From Asticcacaulis sp. EMRT-3 (GTDB lineage Bacteria; Pseudomonadota; Alphaproteobacteria; Caulobacterales; Caulobacteraceae): a DNA stretch of 64,000 nt. Within the stretch, counting starts at the first letter, position 1. Every line of letters starts with the position of its first letter. Position numbers and translations under genes: made by a program. Shown in pieces: positions 52,446 to 62,784 of this stretch. The DNA is taken from positions 1,137,001 through 1,201,000 of the forward strand of contig NZ_JASERT010000001.1 in assembly GCF_030027245.1 (NCBI RefSeq), read 5' to 3'. The notes beneath the pieces were generated by a model that saw only the letters and a list, made by a program, of their open reading frames with translations, did not search any database and was not told the DNA's origin.

Positions 52446-54998
52446 TTAGAACTGGGTGGATTGTGAGAAGCGGAAGGTTTCGACCTTGTCGTATTTATCC
52501 TTGGCCAGAACCTGGCTGAGGTCGAACTGAACCGGCCCCATCGGTGATTTCCAGCGAATCGTGATGCCCGCCGAGGCGCGCAAATTCATATCATCGGCGA
52601 TCGTTGTCAGCGGTTCGCCCGAAGTGCTCTGACCCGGAGTTGTATTGATCTTGAGACGTTTGTCCAGACCGCCCAGCGTACCGACATCGACGAAGACGGC
52701 GGTTTTCAGGCCATACTGATCGGGCAGATGGTTGGGGATGCCCAGTTCGACCGAGCCGATGGCGTAGGTCTGGCCGCCCAGCGCATAACCGGTGGACAGG
52801 TCGCGCGGGCCCATGCCGGCATATTGGAAGCCGCGCATCGTATCGCCGCCCTTGAAGAAGCGGTCATTGATACGGATGGCGTCACCACCCCACGGCGTCT
52901 TGGTGCCCGCCGTGCCGGAAACGGACAGAACCATGTCGGTGGCGAAACCGTGATACCAATGGGCTTCGAGTTCGGTATCAACATATTTGACATCGCCGCC
53001 CAGGCCTGCAAAATCCTGACGCAGGAAGGCGTTCCAGCCGCGCGTCGGCCGGATGAAGTCGTTGCGCAGGTCAAAACCGAGCGTATAGCCGACCGACGAG
53101 GTGATGCCCGATCCGCAATTGTACAACAGGCCGTTACAACTGGCGGAGTTGGTATAGGTAATATTGTCCTTGCGCAGATTATAGCGCAGGCGCAGGACGG
53201 AATAACCGTTGAGATTATAGCCCAGACGTACATCGCCGCCGCGTGAGTCGGTCGAGTAATCGACGCCCGTATAGTTGTACGAACTTTCAAACAGGTCAAA
53301 ACCGGCCTGCACATCACGGCCCAGGAAGTGCGGCTCGGTGAAGGAGAAGTCGATATCCTTCTGGATCGAACCTGTCTGGATGCGGGCGCGCAATTCCTGG
53401 CCGGTGCCACGAAAGTTCGATTGCGAAATGCCGATGTCGAGAATGAAATGCTCGTAAGAGGAGAAACCCGCCCCGAAGCTCAGTTCGCCGGTCGGCTGTT
53501 CCGTCACGGCCACCTGAATATTGGTCTTGCCCGGCTCTTTCGACGGCTGCTCGTCGATCTTCACATCCTTGAAGAAGCCAAGACCATTGACATACATTTT
53601 CGAGCGTTCGAGCAGCGCCTTGTTGTAGGCGTCGCCTTCTGAAACCAGCAACTGGCGGCGGATGACGCGGTCGAGCGTCTGGGTATTGCCGGTAATGTTG
53701 ATCTTGTCGATATAGACACGCGCGCCTTCATGCACATTGAAGGTCAGGTTCACCGTTCTCGTGTTCGGATCGGCTTCTTCATCAGGGCGAATATCGACAA
53801 AGGCGTAGCCGTTCGATCCCGCCGCAAAGGTCAGGGCGTCAACGGCCTTATCCACCCGGTCGGCTTCATAGAGCTGGCCTGGCTTGATCGAAATGGCGCG
53901 TTGCAGGTTTTCTGCCTTCAGCTTGTCATTGTCGGTCTTGATGGTGATACGACCGAAATTATATTTCTGCCCCTCGTCGAGCGTATAGGAGATGGCAAAG
54001 CTCTTGCGATCCGGTGTCAGTTCGGCCACAGCCGAAATCACGCGGAAATCGTAATAGCCGCGATTGGTGTAGAATTTGCGCAACTGCTCGCGGTCATAAT
54101 CCATCCGGTCAGGATCGTAATTGTCCTGCGAGGCGAAGAATTTCCACCACAAGGTCTTGCGCGTCACCACGACGCTTCTGAGATCGCTGTCGGAAAAGGC
54201 GTGATTGCCGATGAAATTGACGCTCGACACGCCGGTTTTCGGCCCTTCGTTGATTTCAAAAATCAGATCGACGCGCTTTTGCGGCAGTTCGACGATTTTC
54301 GGCGTCACCGTGGCGGCGATACGGCCCGACTTGCGGTACAGTTCGATAATGCGCTGCACATCGGCCTGCACCTTGGCCTTGGTAAAGACGCCGCGCGGAC
54401 GAATCTGCACCTCATCGCGCAGCTTGTCCTTGGTCATGGCGTGATTACCCTCGAAGACCACCTGATTGATAATCGGGCTTTCGACGACGGTGACCACCAT
54501 CTCGTTGCCGTTCATGGCAATCTGCACGTCAGAGAAGAGGTCGGTATTGTAAAGGGTTTTCACGCCCAGATCGATCATTTCGGAATCGACTGTGGCCCCT
54601 ACCTGGAACGGCAGATAGGAAATGATGGTCTGCGAATCGATACGTTCATTGCCGCTGACCACGATGCGACTGATCTGCGCCGTGGGATTGGGTGCCGCTG
54701 GCGGTGCAGAAGCCTGCCCGCTGTTCGGCGCAGCCGCAGCCTGTGCGGGTGCCTGATCTTGCGGTGCCTGATCTTGCGGTGCCTGACCTTGCGGTGCCTG
54801 ACTGGCATCCTTAGCGGCCGCAGGCGCTTCGTCCTGCAAGGCCGTGCGCGCCTGAGCGAAGCCCACATGGGCGAGCGCCATCAGGCTGACACCGAGCGTC
54901 AACGCACGGGTCATACCAGACATTCTCTGGCGCGAAATCCCCTTGCGGGCGGTCGGGTCGGCGTCTGCGTAAGAAGCTGGCAGGGTCTGGCCTGACAT
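52446..54998 (-). CDS. bamA: Outer membrane protein assembly factor BamA
   Basis: 850-residue core of the BAM complex. Signal sequence around residues 28-50 (MTRALTLGVSLMALAHVGFAQA); ATG 54998 has AAAGGT upstream but an ATG at 54923 would give a more ordinary signal peptide. A Gln/Ala/Pro-rich segment with QAPQD repeats follows, then POTRA domains (ISRIVVSGNERIDSQTII; NQVVFEGNHAMTKDKLRDEV; VSSVNFIGNHAFSDSDLR; RVYIDKINITGNTQTLDRVIRRQL) and the barrel with the RGF-type loop DTMRGFQYAGMGPRD. It ends in Phe. Confidence 0.95.
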   Translation of the reverse strand: MSGQTLPASYADADPTARKGISRQRMSGMTRALTLGVSLMALAHVGFAQARTALQDEAPAAAKDASQAPQGQAPQDQAPQDQAPAQAAAAPNSGQASAPPAAPNPTAQISRIVVSGNERIDSQTIISYLPFQVGATVDSEMIDLGVKTLYNTDLFSDVQIAMNGNEMVVTVVESPIINQVVFEGNHAMTKDKLRDEVQIRPRGVFTKAKVQADVQRIIELYRKSGRIAATVTPKIVELPQKRVDLIFEINEGPKTGVSSVNFIGNHAFSDSDLRSVVVTRKTLWWKFFASQDNYDPDRMDYDREQLRKFYTNRGYYDFRVISAVAELTPDRKSFAISYTLDEGQKYNFGRITIKTDNDKLKAENLQRAISIKPGQLYEADRVDKAVDALTFAAGSNGYAFVDIRPDEEADPNTRTVNLTFNVHEGARVYIDKINITGNTQTLDRVIRRQLLVSEGDAYNKALLERSKMYVNGLGFFKDVKIDEQPSKEPGKTNIQVAVTEQPTGELSFGAGFSSYEHFILDIGISQSNFRGTGQELRARIQTGSIQKDIDFSFTEPHFLGRDVQAGFDLFESSYNYTGVDYSTDSRGGDVRLGYNLNGYSVLRLRYNLRKDNITYTNSASCNGLLYNCGSGITSSVGYTLGFDLRNDFIRPTRGWNAFLRQDFAGLGGDVKYVDTELEAHWYHGFATDMVLSVSGTAGTKTPWGGDAIRINDRFFKGGDTMRGFQYAGMGPRDLSTGYALGGQTYAIGSVELGIPNHLPDQYGLKTAVFVDVGTLGGLDKRLKINTTPGQSTSGEPLTTIADDMNLRASAGITIRWKSPMGPVQFDLSQVLAKDKYDKVETFRFSQSTQF
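54751..54795. repeat. 15-bp tandem repeat inside bamA, three units
   Basis: GCCTGATCTTGCGGT repeated three times with one base change, coding QAPQD on the minus strand in the linker between signal peptide and first POTRA domain. Probably variable by slippage in whole codons. Confidence 0.9.
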
Positions 54999-55140
54999 TA
55001 ATGCACTACCTTTGTAACGGGCTTCGCCGCCCGCCCGCGCAACATAGCGCAGGCGACCGGAAAAAGCCCTGGGTTTGGTTTATCCGAAGGGGGCCTGACA
55101 TGACTCATGAAAAAGCCAAGCCTCATGAAAAAATCAGGGT

Positions 55141-56343
55141 TCACGAAAACAACCCCCCGAAGAACCTGGCGAGTCCGATATGGTTAAGATCGTTCCATGC
55201 CGCGAACAACATTAAGCCTATAACCAGCACAATGGCAATCCGGAAGACCGCGTTTTGAAACCCCGCCGAAACCGTGCGCCGCGTCAGGCCTTGATAGAGA
55301 TACAGCGCCAGATGGCCGCCATCCAGCGGCGGGATCGGCAAAAGATTGACAAAACCGATGGCTACCGAGATCAGGGCTGTCATCTGGGCGGCCACCAGGG
55401 CGCCATTGATCAGCTTGACATATACAGGGGCCTGCGCCTCGGCCAGATCGACCGTAGCGTCACCCGCCACCTTGGTCATGCCGATCAGGCCACCAATCTG
55501 GTTGCCGTTTTCCTTACCGGTAAAAATCCGGCTGATATAGGTCAGATTGGTATCAACAATCTCCCAGGTGCGACGCACACCCAGTTCGAAAGCCTTCACG
55601 GGCCCAAGGCGTACACTGACCGGCGGCCCGCTCAGTTCGACGCCAAGCTGACCACCCGTCGAGGTGGCGTCGCGCCCTGTGGGGTCGAGCACCACGCGGC
55701 GCGGCGTGGCCGTCAGCGTCACGTCCTGATGGTTCCGGTCGATCACGATCTTAACCGGCGTATCGGCGCGCAGCATGATCAGCATCCGCGCGTCTTCATT
55801 GTCGTCAACGCCGTGACCATCGATACGCAGGATCGTGTCGCCCACCTGAAACCCGGCGGTGGCCGCCGCACTGCCCGGTTCAATGCGCGTCACCGTGGCG
55901 GGCACGCGCGTATCGCCGACCACCAGATTGATCACGGTGAAGATGGCGATGGCCAGCACAAAATTAGCAGCAGGCCCGGCCAGAATGATCAGAAAACGCT
56001 GCCACAAGGGCTTGAAATGGAAATAATCGCCGACCGCCGTCGCGCCTTCGCGCGCCGTGATCGCCTCACGCGCCGCGTCCAGGTCTTCGGCGCTGGGGCT
56101 CATCGATGTCAGATTATCATCACCGGCGAACTTGACATAGCCGCCCACCGGCAGGGCGCTTAAGCACCATTCCACGCCCGACTTATCCTTGTGGCGCAGC
56201 AAAACCTTGCCCATACCGACCGAAAAGCGCTCGATCCGGGTACGAAACAGACGCGCAACCGCAAAATGCCCCCACTCATGGAAGCTCACGATCACCGAAA
56301 TGATGATCAGAAACGGTATGATGCCTGCGATAAAACCTAACAC
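55141..56343 (-). CDS. rseP: RseP/MmpA-type site-2 membrane metalloprotease
   Basis: 400-residue intramembrane zinc protease. HEWGHF (HExxH) in the first membrane helix, a PDZ domain (about 125-210: VTRIEPGSAAATAGFQVGDTILRIDG), and LPIPPLDGGHLALYLYQ with the third zinc ligand in LDG. In Caulobacter the homologue MmpA clears the polarity protein PodJ. Position between dxr and bamA is conserved. Confidence 0.95.
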   Translation of the reverse strand: MLGFIAGIIPFLIIISVIVSFHEWGHFAVARLFRTRIERFSVGMGKVLLRHKDKSGVEWCLSALPVGGYVKFAGDDNLTSMSPSAEDLDAAREAITAREGATAVGDYFHFKPLWQRFLIILAGPAANFVLAIAIFTVINLVVGDTRVPATVTRIEPGSAAATAGFQVGDTILRIDGHGVDDNEDARMLIMLRADTPVKIVIDRNHQDVTLTATPRRVVLDPTGRDATSTGGQLGVELSGPPVSVRLGPVKAFELGVRRTWEIVDTNLTYISRIFTGKENGNQIGGLIGMTKVAGDATVDLAEAQAPVYVKLINGALVAAQMTALISVAIGFVNLLPIPPLDGGHLALYLYQGLTRRTVSAGFQNAVFRIAIVLVIGLMLFAAWNDLNHIGLARFFGGLFS

Positions 56344-56367
56344 TTAGGTGAAAAACTCCCCGTTACC

Positions 56368-57585
56368 TTACGCCCGCCTGCGGCTTTGGGCGAAAAGCCC
56401 ATGCACCAGCCTGCGCACCTCGCCGTCAATCGCCAGGGCGCGCTCCATAATCGCATCGCTCCTAGCATGATCGGCAGGTTCGGTGGAAGAGATAGATGGC
56501 AATTGAGCCCGCATCATGGCAGTTTCCACAAATTCGGCGATCTCGGAAAAGCCGATCTTCCTGTCAAGAAAAGCCTGTACGCACACCTCATTGGCGGCGT
56601 TGAAAACGATCGGCATCCCCTCGCCCGCCGCCAGAGCCTGACGCGCCAGCGGCAGCATGGGAAAGGCCTGCGGGTCGGGCGTGGCGAAATCGAGACGGCC
56701 GCGCGCCGCCAGATCGAGCTTAGGCGCCTGCCAGTCCAGACGCTCCGGCCAGGCCAGACAATAGGCGATCGGCACGCGCATATCGGGCGCGCCAAGCTGC
56801 GCCAGGGTTGAGCCATCCGTATATTCGACCAGGCTGTGAATCACCGATTGCGGATGCACCACCACATCTATTTTTTCCGCTGGTAAATCAAATAAATAGG
56901 CCGCTTCGATAAATTCCAGCCCCTTATTGGCCAGGGTGGCCGAATCAATGCTGATCTTCGCGCCCATGCTCCAGTTGGGGTGACGCAGCGCCTGCTCGAC
57001 CGTCACCGTCAGCATGTCTTCGCGCGTCCGACCGAAAAACGGCCCGCCCGAAGCGGTCAGGATCAGGCGCGCCACGCGGCTTTTCTGTGCCGGATCAAAG
57101 ACCTGAAAGATGGCATTATGCTCGGAATCGACCGGCAGAACCCGCCCGCCATGCGCCTCAGCGCGCTCGATCAATGCCCGCCCGCAGCCGACCAGACTTT
57201 CCTTATTGGCTAGGGCCAGAACCGCGCCCGTGGCCGCCGCCGCCCAGGTGGGGCGCAGGCCCGCCATGCCGACAATGGCCGCCATGATCCAGTCGGCCTT
57301 GCGTCCGGCAGCTTCAATCACCGCCGCCTCGCCACAGGCCCACTGCAAGCCGGAGTTGCCGATTCCGTCATGCAGAACATGCGCCTGCGTCTCATCGGCC
57401 AGCACCGTGATCGCCGGACGGTATTTCAGCGCCTGCTCCACCAGCAGGGCGGCATTGCGCCCGCCGATCAGAGCCTCGATCTGGTAATCCTCGCCGGGCA
57501 CGCCCGTTTCGTCGAGCAGACGCAGGGTGGAAACGCCGATAGAGCCGGTCGAACCCAGGATGGAAATACGTCTCGGCAAGCTCAT
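56368..57585 (-). CDS. dxr: 1-deoxy-D-xylulose-5-phosphate reductoisomerase
   Basis: NADPH-dependent second step of the MEP isoprenoid pathway, 405 residues. ISILGSTGSIGVSTLRLLDE binds NADPH; ALANKESLVGCG, LPVDSEHNAIFQ, LTASGGPFFGRT, MGAKISIDSATLANKGLE and VHPQSVIHSLVEYTDGS carry the metal and substrate sites. Supplies precursors to uppS nearby. Its start overlaps the cdsA stop by one base. Confidence 0.97.
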   Translation of the reverse strand: MSLPRRISILGSTGSIGVSTLRLLDETGVPGEDYQIEALIGGRNAALLVEQALKYRPAITVLADETQAHVLHDGIGNSGLQWACGEAAVIEAAGRKADWIMAAIVGMAGLRPTWAAAATGAVLALANKESLVGCGRALIERAEAHGGRVLPVDSEHNAIFQVFDPAQKSRVARLILTASGGPFFGRTREDMLTVTVEQALRHPNWSMGAKISIDSATLANKGLEFIEAAYLFDLPAEKIDVVVHPQSVIHSLVEYTDGSTLAQLGAPDMRVPIAYCLAWPERLDWQAPKLDLAARGRLDFATPDPQAFPMLPLARQALAAGEGMPIVFNAANEVCVQAFLDRKIGFSEIAEFVETAMMRAQLPSISSTEPADHARSDAIMERALAIDGEVRRLVHGLFAQSRRRA

Positions 57586-58475
57586 CAGATAACGGTTCCC
57601 ATAAAAACGAGAAGCCTTATACCCCCTATGGCCACGATGGCAAACATCAGCCCGTCCACGCGGTCCATCAGCCCGCCATGCCCCGGAATGAGGTCACCCG
57701 CATCCTTGACGCCAAACCGGCGCTTCAGAGCCGATTCCCACAGATCGCCCGCCATCGTGGCCAGCGCCACCAGCAACCCGACGAACGAGGCCGAGGTGTC
57801 GTGATGAAACAGATGGGTCAGATCGGACAAGGTGCCGGCCGTCAACATGCCGGCCATCATACCACCGGCAAAGCCCGACCACGTCTTGTTGGGTGAATAG
57901 CGCCGCCACAGCTTGGGCCCGCCCACCGCCTTGCCCACCACATAGGCAGCAATATCTGCGGCCCAGGCGATACCATAGGCGAAGAAAACCCAGTCGCGGC
58001 CGTGTTCGGTCTGGCGCAGCCACATCAGGATAATGGCCGGGACCCCGATATACAAAACGCCATAAGCCGCCGCCACCCAGCCCACACCCAGCCGGTAGGC
58101 ATATAGCCCGGCGCACAGGCTGCCGAAAATCAGCACGATGAACGACAGGGCCGGATGATGCAGATAGCCGGTGAACAGGCCGCACAAGGCCGCCGCCGCC
58201 ACCGCGCAGGCGATGCGCGCCGAGGCATTGGGTGCCGCCATCAGCCCCCATTCGATGCACAACAGCGCCACGCCGATGCTGATCATCAGCAGAAACAACC
58301 ATCCGCCGACCACCACGATCCACAAGACCGCCGGGATCAGCACCATCGCCGAGGCGATGCGCAGGGTCAGGTCGCGCCAGTTCGCTTTCGATGCGGGTGG
58401 GGGCGCGGGCTTCGCACCCCCCTCGTCTTCGGCGGCATCTGGCGGTATCGGCGTTTGCGGAGGCATCACGTCCAT
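57585..58475 (-). CDS. cdsA: Phosphatidate cytidylyltransferase
   Basis: Integral membrane enzyme making CDP-diacylglycerol, 296 residues. Multiple membrane helices and the C-terminal signature: SALKRRFGVKDAGDLIPGHGG followed by LMDRVDGL. Also AYVVGKAVGGPKLWRRYSPNKTWSGFAGG. A Pro/Ala-rich cytosolic N-terminus precedes. Six bases from uppS. Confidence 0.95.
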   Translation of the reverse strand: MDVMPPQTPIPPDAAEDEGGAKPAPPPASKANWRDLTLRIASAMVLIPAVLWIVVVGGWLFLLMISIGVALLCIEWGLMAAPNASARIACAVAAAALCGLFTGYLHHPALSFIVLIFGSLCAGLYAYRLGVGWVAAAYGVLYIGVPAIILMWLRQTEHGRDWVFFAYGIAWAADIAAYVVGKAVGGPKLWRRYSPNKTWSGFAGGMMAGMLTAGTLSDLTHLFHHDTSASFVGLLVALATMAGDLWESALKRRFGVKDAGDLIPGHGGLMDRVDGLMFAIVAIGGIRLLVFMGTVI

Positions 58476-58481
58476 ACCGCC

Positions 58482-59258
58482 CTAGCCGGTTTCAACCGCG
58501 CCATAACGGCGGTCGCGGCGGGCAAAAATGCTCAGGGCCTCTTTCAGGGCTTCGCCGCCATAGTCGGGCCATAGAATGTCCTGAAAAACGAACTCGGCAT
58601 AGGCGGCTTCCCACAACAGAAAGTTCGACAGCCTGTGTTCACCACTGGTGCGGATCAAAAGATCGAGCTGAGGAAGGTCATGCGTCGATAAAAAGCCGCC
58701 GAAATTTTCGACCGTCACAGCCTCCGGCTCCATGCGTCCGGCCCGCACCTCTTCGGCGATCCGGCGGGCTGCTTCAACAATATCAGCCTGGGCACCATAG
58801 TTCAGCGCCACCTGCAAAAAGAACCGCGAATTGTCTTTTGTCTTTTCGTGCGCCTCATTGACCATGCCCAGTATGTCGCGCGGCAGGCCCGCCTGCTGAC
58901 CAACGATGCGCACGCACACGCCTTCCTTGCGCAGTCGCTCCAGATCCGAGCGGATAAAGGCGCGCAGCAGCCCCATCAGGTCATTGACCTCGGCTTCGGG
59001 GCGTCGCCAGTTTTCGGTGGAGAAGGCAAACACCGTCAGATGCGTCACGCCCTGCTCGACCGCCGCTGTGATCGTGCGGCGCAATGCTTGTACACCGGCG
59101 CGATGGCCCATCGTCCTGATCTGACCGCGTTCCTTGGCCCAGCGCCCATTGCCGTCCATGATGATGCCGACATGCAGCGCCCGAGAGACACAGGCCGTCA
59201 TCTCCGTTGCCGGTGAGCTGGCCAGGGCTTGCGTAGGGCTTGAAGGCATGAACTCCAC
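58482..59258 (-). CDS. uppS: Isoprenyl transferase (undecaprenyl diphosphate synthase)
   Basis: Cis-prenyltransferase making the C55 carrier lipid for peptidoglycan, 258 residues. HVGIIMDGNGRWAKERG with the catalytic Asp, FAFSTENWRRP, LNYGAQADIVEAA, and LLIRTSGEHRLSNFLLWEAAYAEF are diagnostic. The first 25 residues are a non-conserved extension. Confidence 0.97.
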   Translation of the reverse strand: MEFMPSSPTQALASSPATEMTACVSRALHVGIIMDGNGRWAKERGQIRTMGHRAGVQALRRTITAAVEQGVTHLTVFAFSTENWRRPEAEVNDLMGLLRAFIRSDLERLRKEGVCVRIVGQQAGLPRDILGMVNEAHEKTKDNSRFFLQVALNYGAQADIVEAARRIAEEVRAGRMEPEAVTVENFGGFLSTHDLPQLDLLIRTSGEHRLSNFLLWEAAYAEFVFQDILWPDYGGEALKEALSIFARRDRRYGAVETG

Positions 59259-59301
59259 TTTCTTGCAACGGCTTCTTTGGCTCGCGGCGGCGGCGGCAGG
59301 T

Positions 59302-59859
59302 TTAAACCTGCATGATCTCGACTTCTTTCGCCTTCAGCATTTCGTCGATACGCTTGATGGCCGCGTCGGTAAACCCCTGGATTTCGACGCCGCCCTTCTT
59401 CTCTTCGTCTTCGCTGATCTCAGAGGCCTTTTCCGCCTTTTTGAGATCTTCCATCGCTTCGCGGCGCACATTGCGCACAGCCACGCGCTGGGTTTCGGTA
59501 TATTTACCGGCAATCTTAGCCAGTTCCTTGCGGCGCTCCTCGGTCAGGGGCGGAATTGGAATACGCAGGGTCTGACCGTCGGTGATCGGATTGAGACCAA
59601 GCCCGGCATTGCGGATGGCCTTTTCAACCGCGATCACCAGGCCGCGATCCCAGACATTGACGCTGATCATGCGCGGTTCCGGCACGCTGACGGCGGCGCA
59701 GGCATTGAGCGCCATCGTCGAGCCATAGGCATCGACCGTCACCTGGTCGAGCAGGGATGACGAGGCGCGGCCGGTGCGCAGGCCGCCGAAATCGTCCTTC
59801 AGCGCCGATACCGCCTTGTCCATGCGGTCGCGGTATTTGGTAAGATCAGGCAGGGCCAT
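59302..59859 (-). CDS. frr: Ribosome recycling factor
   Basis: 185-residue factor splitting post-termination ribosomes with [56 protein letters not shown] and [21 protein letters not shown] are hallmark blocks; full length. Confidence 0.97.
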   Translation of the reverse strand: MALPDLTKYRDRMDKAVSALKDDFGGLRTGRASSSLLDQVTVDAYGSTMALNACAAVSVPEPRMISVNVWDRGLVIAVEKAIRNAGLGLNPITDGQTLRIPIPPLTEERRKELAKIAGKYTETQRVAVRNVRREAMEDLKKAEKASEISEDEEKKGGVEIQGFTDAAIKRIDEMLKAKEVEIMQV

Positions 59860-59873
59860 GAGCCTATTCCCTC

Positions 59874-60614
59874 TTATTGTGTAATAACTGTGTGCGTGCC
59901 ACGACCGTGAATAACCTCATCCAGGGCGCCGGGCGTTCGGATGGAAAAAACAACGATGGGGATGTCATTCTCGCGCATCAGCGAAACGGCGGAGGCATCC
60001 ATCACCTTCAGATCCTGCGACAAAACTTCAAGATAGCTCAGTTCGTCATAGCGCTGCGCCGAAGCATCCTTCTTCGGGTCGGCTGTGTAAACACCGTCCA
60101 CCGACGTGCCCTTGAACAGAGCATCGCAATTCATTTCGGCGGCGCGCAAAGCGGCGGCGGTGTCGGTCGTGAAATAGGGTGCGCCCGTGCCTGCCGCGAA
60201 GATCACGACGCGGCCCTTTTCGAGGTGGCGAATGGCGCGGCGGCGGATAAACGGCTCACAAACCGCATCCATCTGGATAGCCGATTGCACGCGCGTATCA
60301 ATGCCCTGTTTTTCCAGCGCATTCTGCATCGCCAGGGCATTCATAACCGTGGCCAGCATCCCCATATAATCGGCTGACGAACGCTCCATGCCGACAGCGG
60401 CCTTCGACAGGCCACGAAAAATATTGCCGCCGCCGATTACCAGACACAGCTCAACGCCCAGCCGAGCCACGGCAGCCACCTCTTCGGCCACAGCCTGCAC
60501 GGTCTTCATATCAATGCCGAAGCCCTGCTCGCCCATCAGCACCTCGCCCGACACCTTGAGCAGGATGCGTTTGTATTTCAGACCGGCATCGGTTTTCAGC
60601 GCATCGTGTGTCAT
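59874..60614 (-). CDS. pyrH: UMP kinase
   Basis: 246-residue bacterial UMP kinase. [52 protein letters not shown] and [18 protein letters not shown] identify it. ATG 60614 ([16 protein letters not shown]) is chosen; the frame is open 23 codons further but those residues are not conserved. Fourteen bases before frr. Confidence 0.96.
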   Translation of the reverse strand: MTHDALKTDAGLKYKRILLKVSGEVLMGEQGFGIDMKTVQAVAEEVAAVARLGVELCLVIGGGNIFRGLSKAAVGMERSSADYMGMLATVMNALAMQNALEKQGIDTRVQSAIQMDAVCEPFIRRRAIRHLEKGRVVIFAAGTGAPYFTTDTAAALRAAEMNCDALFKGTSVDGVYTADPKKDASAQRYDELSYLEVLSQDLKVMDASAVSLMRENDIPIVVFSIRTPGALDEVIHGRGTHTVITQ

Positions 60615-60682
60615 ATCAGGCTTTCGGAGCAGGAATCGCAGGCAAAACGGCTTTAACGTGTTCGCAGGCTCTTGAATAGTCA

Positions 60683-60717
60683 AAGGGGCGCCAGCATGTC
60701 AAATGCCGACGCCCCTT
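60683..60717 (-). terminator. Hairpin between tsf and pyrH
   Basis: AAGGGGCG and CGCCCCTT arms, extended by imperfect pairing of CCAGCAT with ATGCCGA. The tail on the minus strand is only TTTG, so it may attenuate and not fully stop transcription from tsf into pyrH. Confidence 0.55.
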
Positions 60718-60740
60718 ATACGCTTTTTCTGTGCGAGGAT

Positions 60741-61655
60741 TTAGACGCCGCCCGTCATCGAGGCCACTTCAGCCGCGAAATCGTCAACCTTCTTTTCCAC
60801 GCCTTCACCGAGAGCGAGGCGCGTGAACGCCTTCACCGTGACCGGCGTGCCGAGGCCCTTGGCAGTATCCGCCACCAGTTGCTCAATGGTCTGATCCGGG
60901 TTCATCACGAAGGCCTGCTTCATCAGCACCACCTCTTCGAAGAACTTGCGGATGCGGCCTTCGACCATCTTTTCCACGACCTGAGCGGGCTTACCCGAAG
61001 CCAGAGCCTGCTCGGTGAAGATCGCCTTTTCGCGTTCAACAGCCGCCTGATCGAGATCATCGGTGGACAGCGACAGCGGCTGGGTGGCCGCTACGTGCAT
61101 GGCGATCTTACGGCCGACATCCTTCAGAACGTCGGGGTCGCCCGCCGATTCAATGGCCACCAGCACGGCGATGCGACCGAGATCGGGGGCGATGGCATTG
61201 TGGATATAGGAGGCCACGACGCCCTGATCGACCGAATAGCGCGCCACGCGGCGCACAACCATATTTTCGCCGATCGTGGCGATCAGGTTGGTCAGTTCGT
61301 CGCTCACCGCAGCCGCCACGCCTTCAACCGTACCGTCCTTCAGACCGGCCACACCGGCCTTGCGAGCCAGATTCTGGAACAGTTCGTTACGCGACACGAA
61401 ATCGGTTTCGGCATTGACCTCGACGGCAGCCGCCGTCATGCCCGCGCCATTGGCTTCGGTGGCCACGGTCACCAGACCTTCAGCAGCCACGCGGTCAGCC
61501 TTCTTGGCGGCCTTGGACAGGCCCTTGGTGCGCAGCCAGTCCATCGCCGCTTCGATGTCACCGTCATTTTCCTGCAACGCCTTCTTGCAGTCCATCATGC
61601 CCACGCCCGATTTTTCGCGCAGATCCTTAACCAGGGTTGCTGTGATTTCAGCCAT
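60741..61655 (-). CDS. tsf: Translation elongation factor Ts
   Basis: Guanine nucleotide exchange factor for EF-Tu, 304 residues. [27 protein letters not shown] opening, [28 protein letters not shown], and [12 protein letters not shown] are signatures. ATG 61655 with GGAGG seven bases upstream is certain; the longer open frame above it is not coding. Follows rpsB by 148 bp. Confidence 0.97.
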   Translation of the reverse strand: MAEITATLVKDLREKSGVGMMDCKKALQENDGDIEAAMDWLRTKGLSKAAKKADRVAAEGLVTVATEANGAGMTAAAVEVNAETDFVSRNELFQNLARKAGVAGLKDGTVEGVAAAVSDELTNLIATIGENMVVRRVARYSVDQGVVASYIHNAIAPDLGRIAVLVAIESAGDPDVLKDVGRKIAMHVAATQPLSLSTDDLDQAAVEREKAIFTEQALASGKPAQVVEKMVEGRIRKFFEEVVLMKQAFVMNPDQTIEQLVADTAKGLGTPVTVKAFTRLALGEGVEKKVDDFAAEVASMTGGV

Positions 61656-61803
61656 GAAATCCTCCAATAAATTCAGATAAACGGCCTCATAGCCGTAATG
61701 CATGTCAATCTGGCAACAGCCTGAAGCCGAAAACGGCCTCAAGCTGTGCTGAAACGTCTTTATTTGCGCACCAGTGATCAGCACCGGCGCATCAGGCAAA
61801 AGC

Positions 61804-62601
61804 TTACGCTTCCGAAGCCGTGGCTTCAGGGGCCACTTCGGCAGCGATGTCCTGCGCCAGCGCGGGCTCAACCGGCGCAATCGCCGCACCCAGATCGATG
61901 CCCGAAGCGCTTTGGCTGGCTGCCAAACCGTCCAGAACGGCGTCCGCCACCAGGTCGCAATACAGTTGCAGCGCGCGCGCCGCGTCGTCATTGCCCGGTA
62001 CAGGATAGGTGATGCCGTCCGGATCGGAATTCGAATCGAGGATGGCGATCACCGGAATATTGAGCTTGCGGGCTTCCTGAATGGCGATCGCTTCCTTGTT
62101 GGTGTCGATCACGAACATCAGGTCGGGGATGCCGCCCATGTCCTTGATACCGCCCAGGCTCAGTTCCAGCTTTTCGCGCTCGCGCGTCAGGGTCAGCAAT
62201 TCCTTCTTGGTGCGACCGGCCGGATTATTGTCAAGCACCTGTTCCAGTTCGCGCAGACGCTGGATCGAACCCGAAATGGTGCGCCAATTGGTCAGGGTGC
62301 CGCCGAGCCAGCGGTGATTGACGAAATACTGGGCCGAACGCTTGGCCGAAGTCGCCACCGGGCCTTGCGCCTGGCGCTTGGTGCCCACGAACAGGACGCG
62401 GCCACCGGCAGCGGCCACTTCACGCACCTTCAAAAGCGCCTGATGGAACAAAGGCAGGCTTTGCGACAGGTCAATAATATGGATATTGGAGCGCGCACCG
62501 AACAGGTAACGTTCCATTTTCGGGTTCCAGCGATGAGTCTGGTGACCGAAGTGCGCACCGGCTTCAAGCAGGAGGCGCATTGAGATTTCTGGCATGGCCA
62601 T
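61804..62601 (-). CDS. rpsB: 30S ribosomal protein S2
   Basis: 265-residue ribosomal protein. [46 protein letters not shown] and [26 protein letters not shown] are classic S2 blocks. An acidic, Ala-rich C-terminal tail follows, as in other Caulobacterales. About 180 bp upstream, between it and dnaE, presumably holds the promoter of the translation/envelope cluster. Confidence 0.97.
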   Translation of the reverse strand: MAMPEISMRLLLEAGAHFGHQTHRWNPKMERYLFGARSNIHIIDLSQSLPLFHQALLKVREVAAAGGRVLFVGTKRQAQGPVATSAKRSAQYFVNHRWLGGTLTNWRTISGSIQRLRELEQVLDNNPAGRTKKELLTLTREREKLELSLGGIKDMGGIPDLMFVIDTNKEAIAIQEARKLNIPVIAILDSNSDPDGITYPVPGNDDAARALQLYCDLVADAVLDGLAASQSASGIDLGAAIAPVEPALAQDIAAEVAPEATASEA

Positions 62602-62784
62602 AGGTTGGTAATCCTTCTTCCGATAATCCTCCGCGGAGCAAAAAGCCTTGCCGAAAAACCGACAGTCAGCCTCGGAACGCAGCCTTCACAGGAAAGCCGC
62701 GCATATCCGCGTGTGAGATGAGGGGCACCTATTCACAATTTCAAAAAAAAGCAAGTCTCAAACAGCGAAAAACAACGCAGCCGC

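Noticed and set aside
53730..54995. 421-codon open frame antisense to bamA
   Set aside because: Shadow of the POTRA region; no ribosome site or recognisable motifs.
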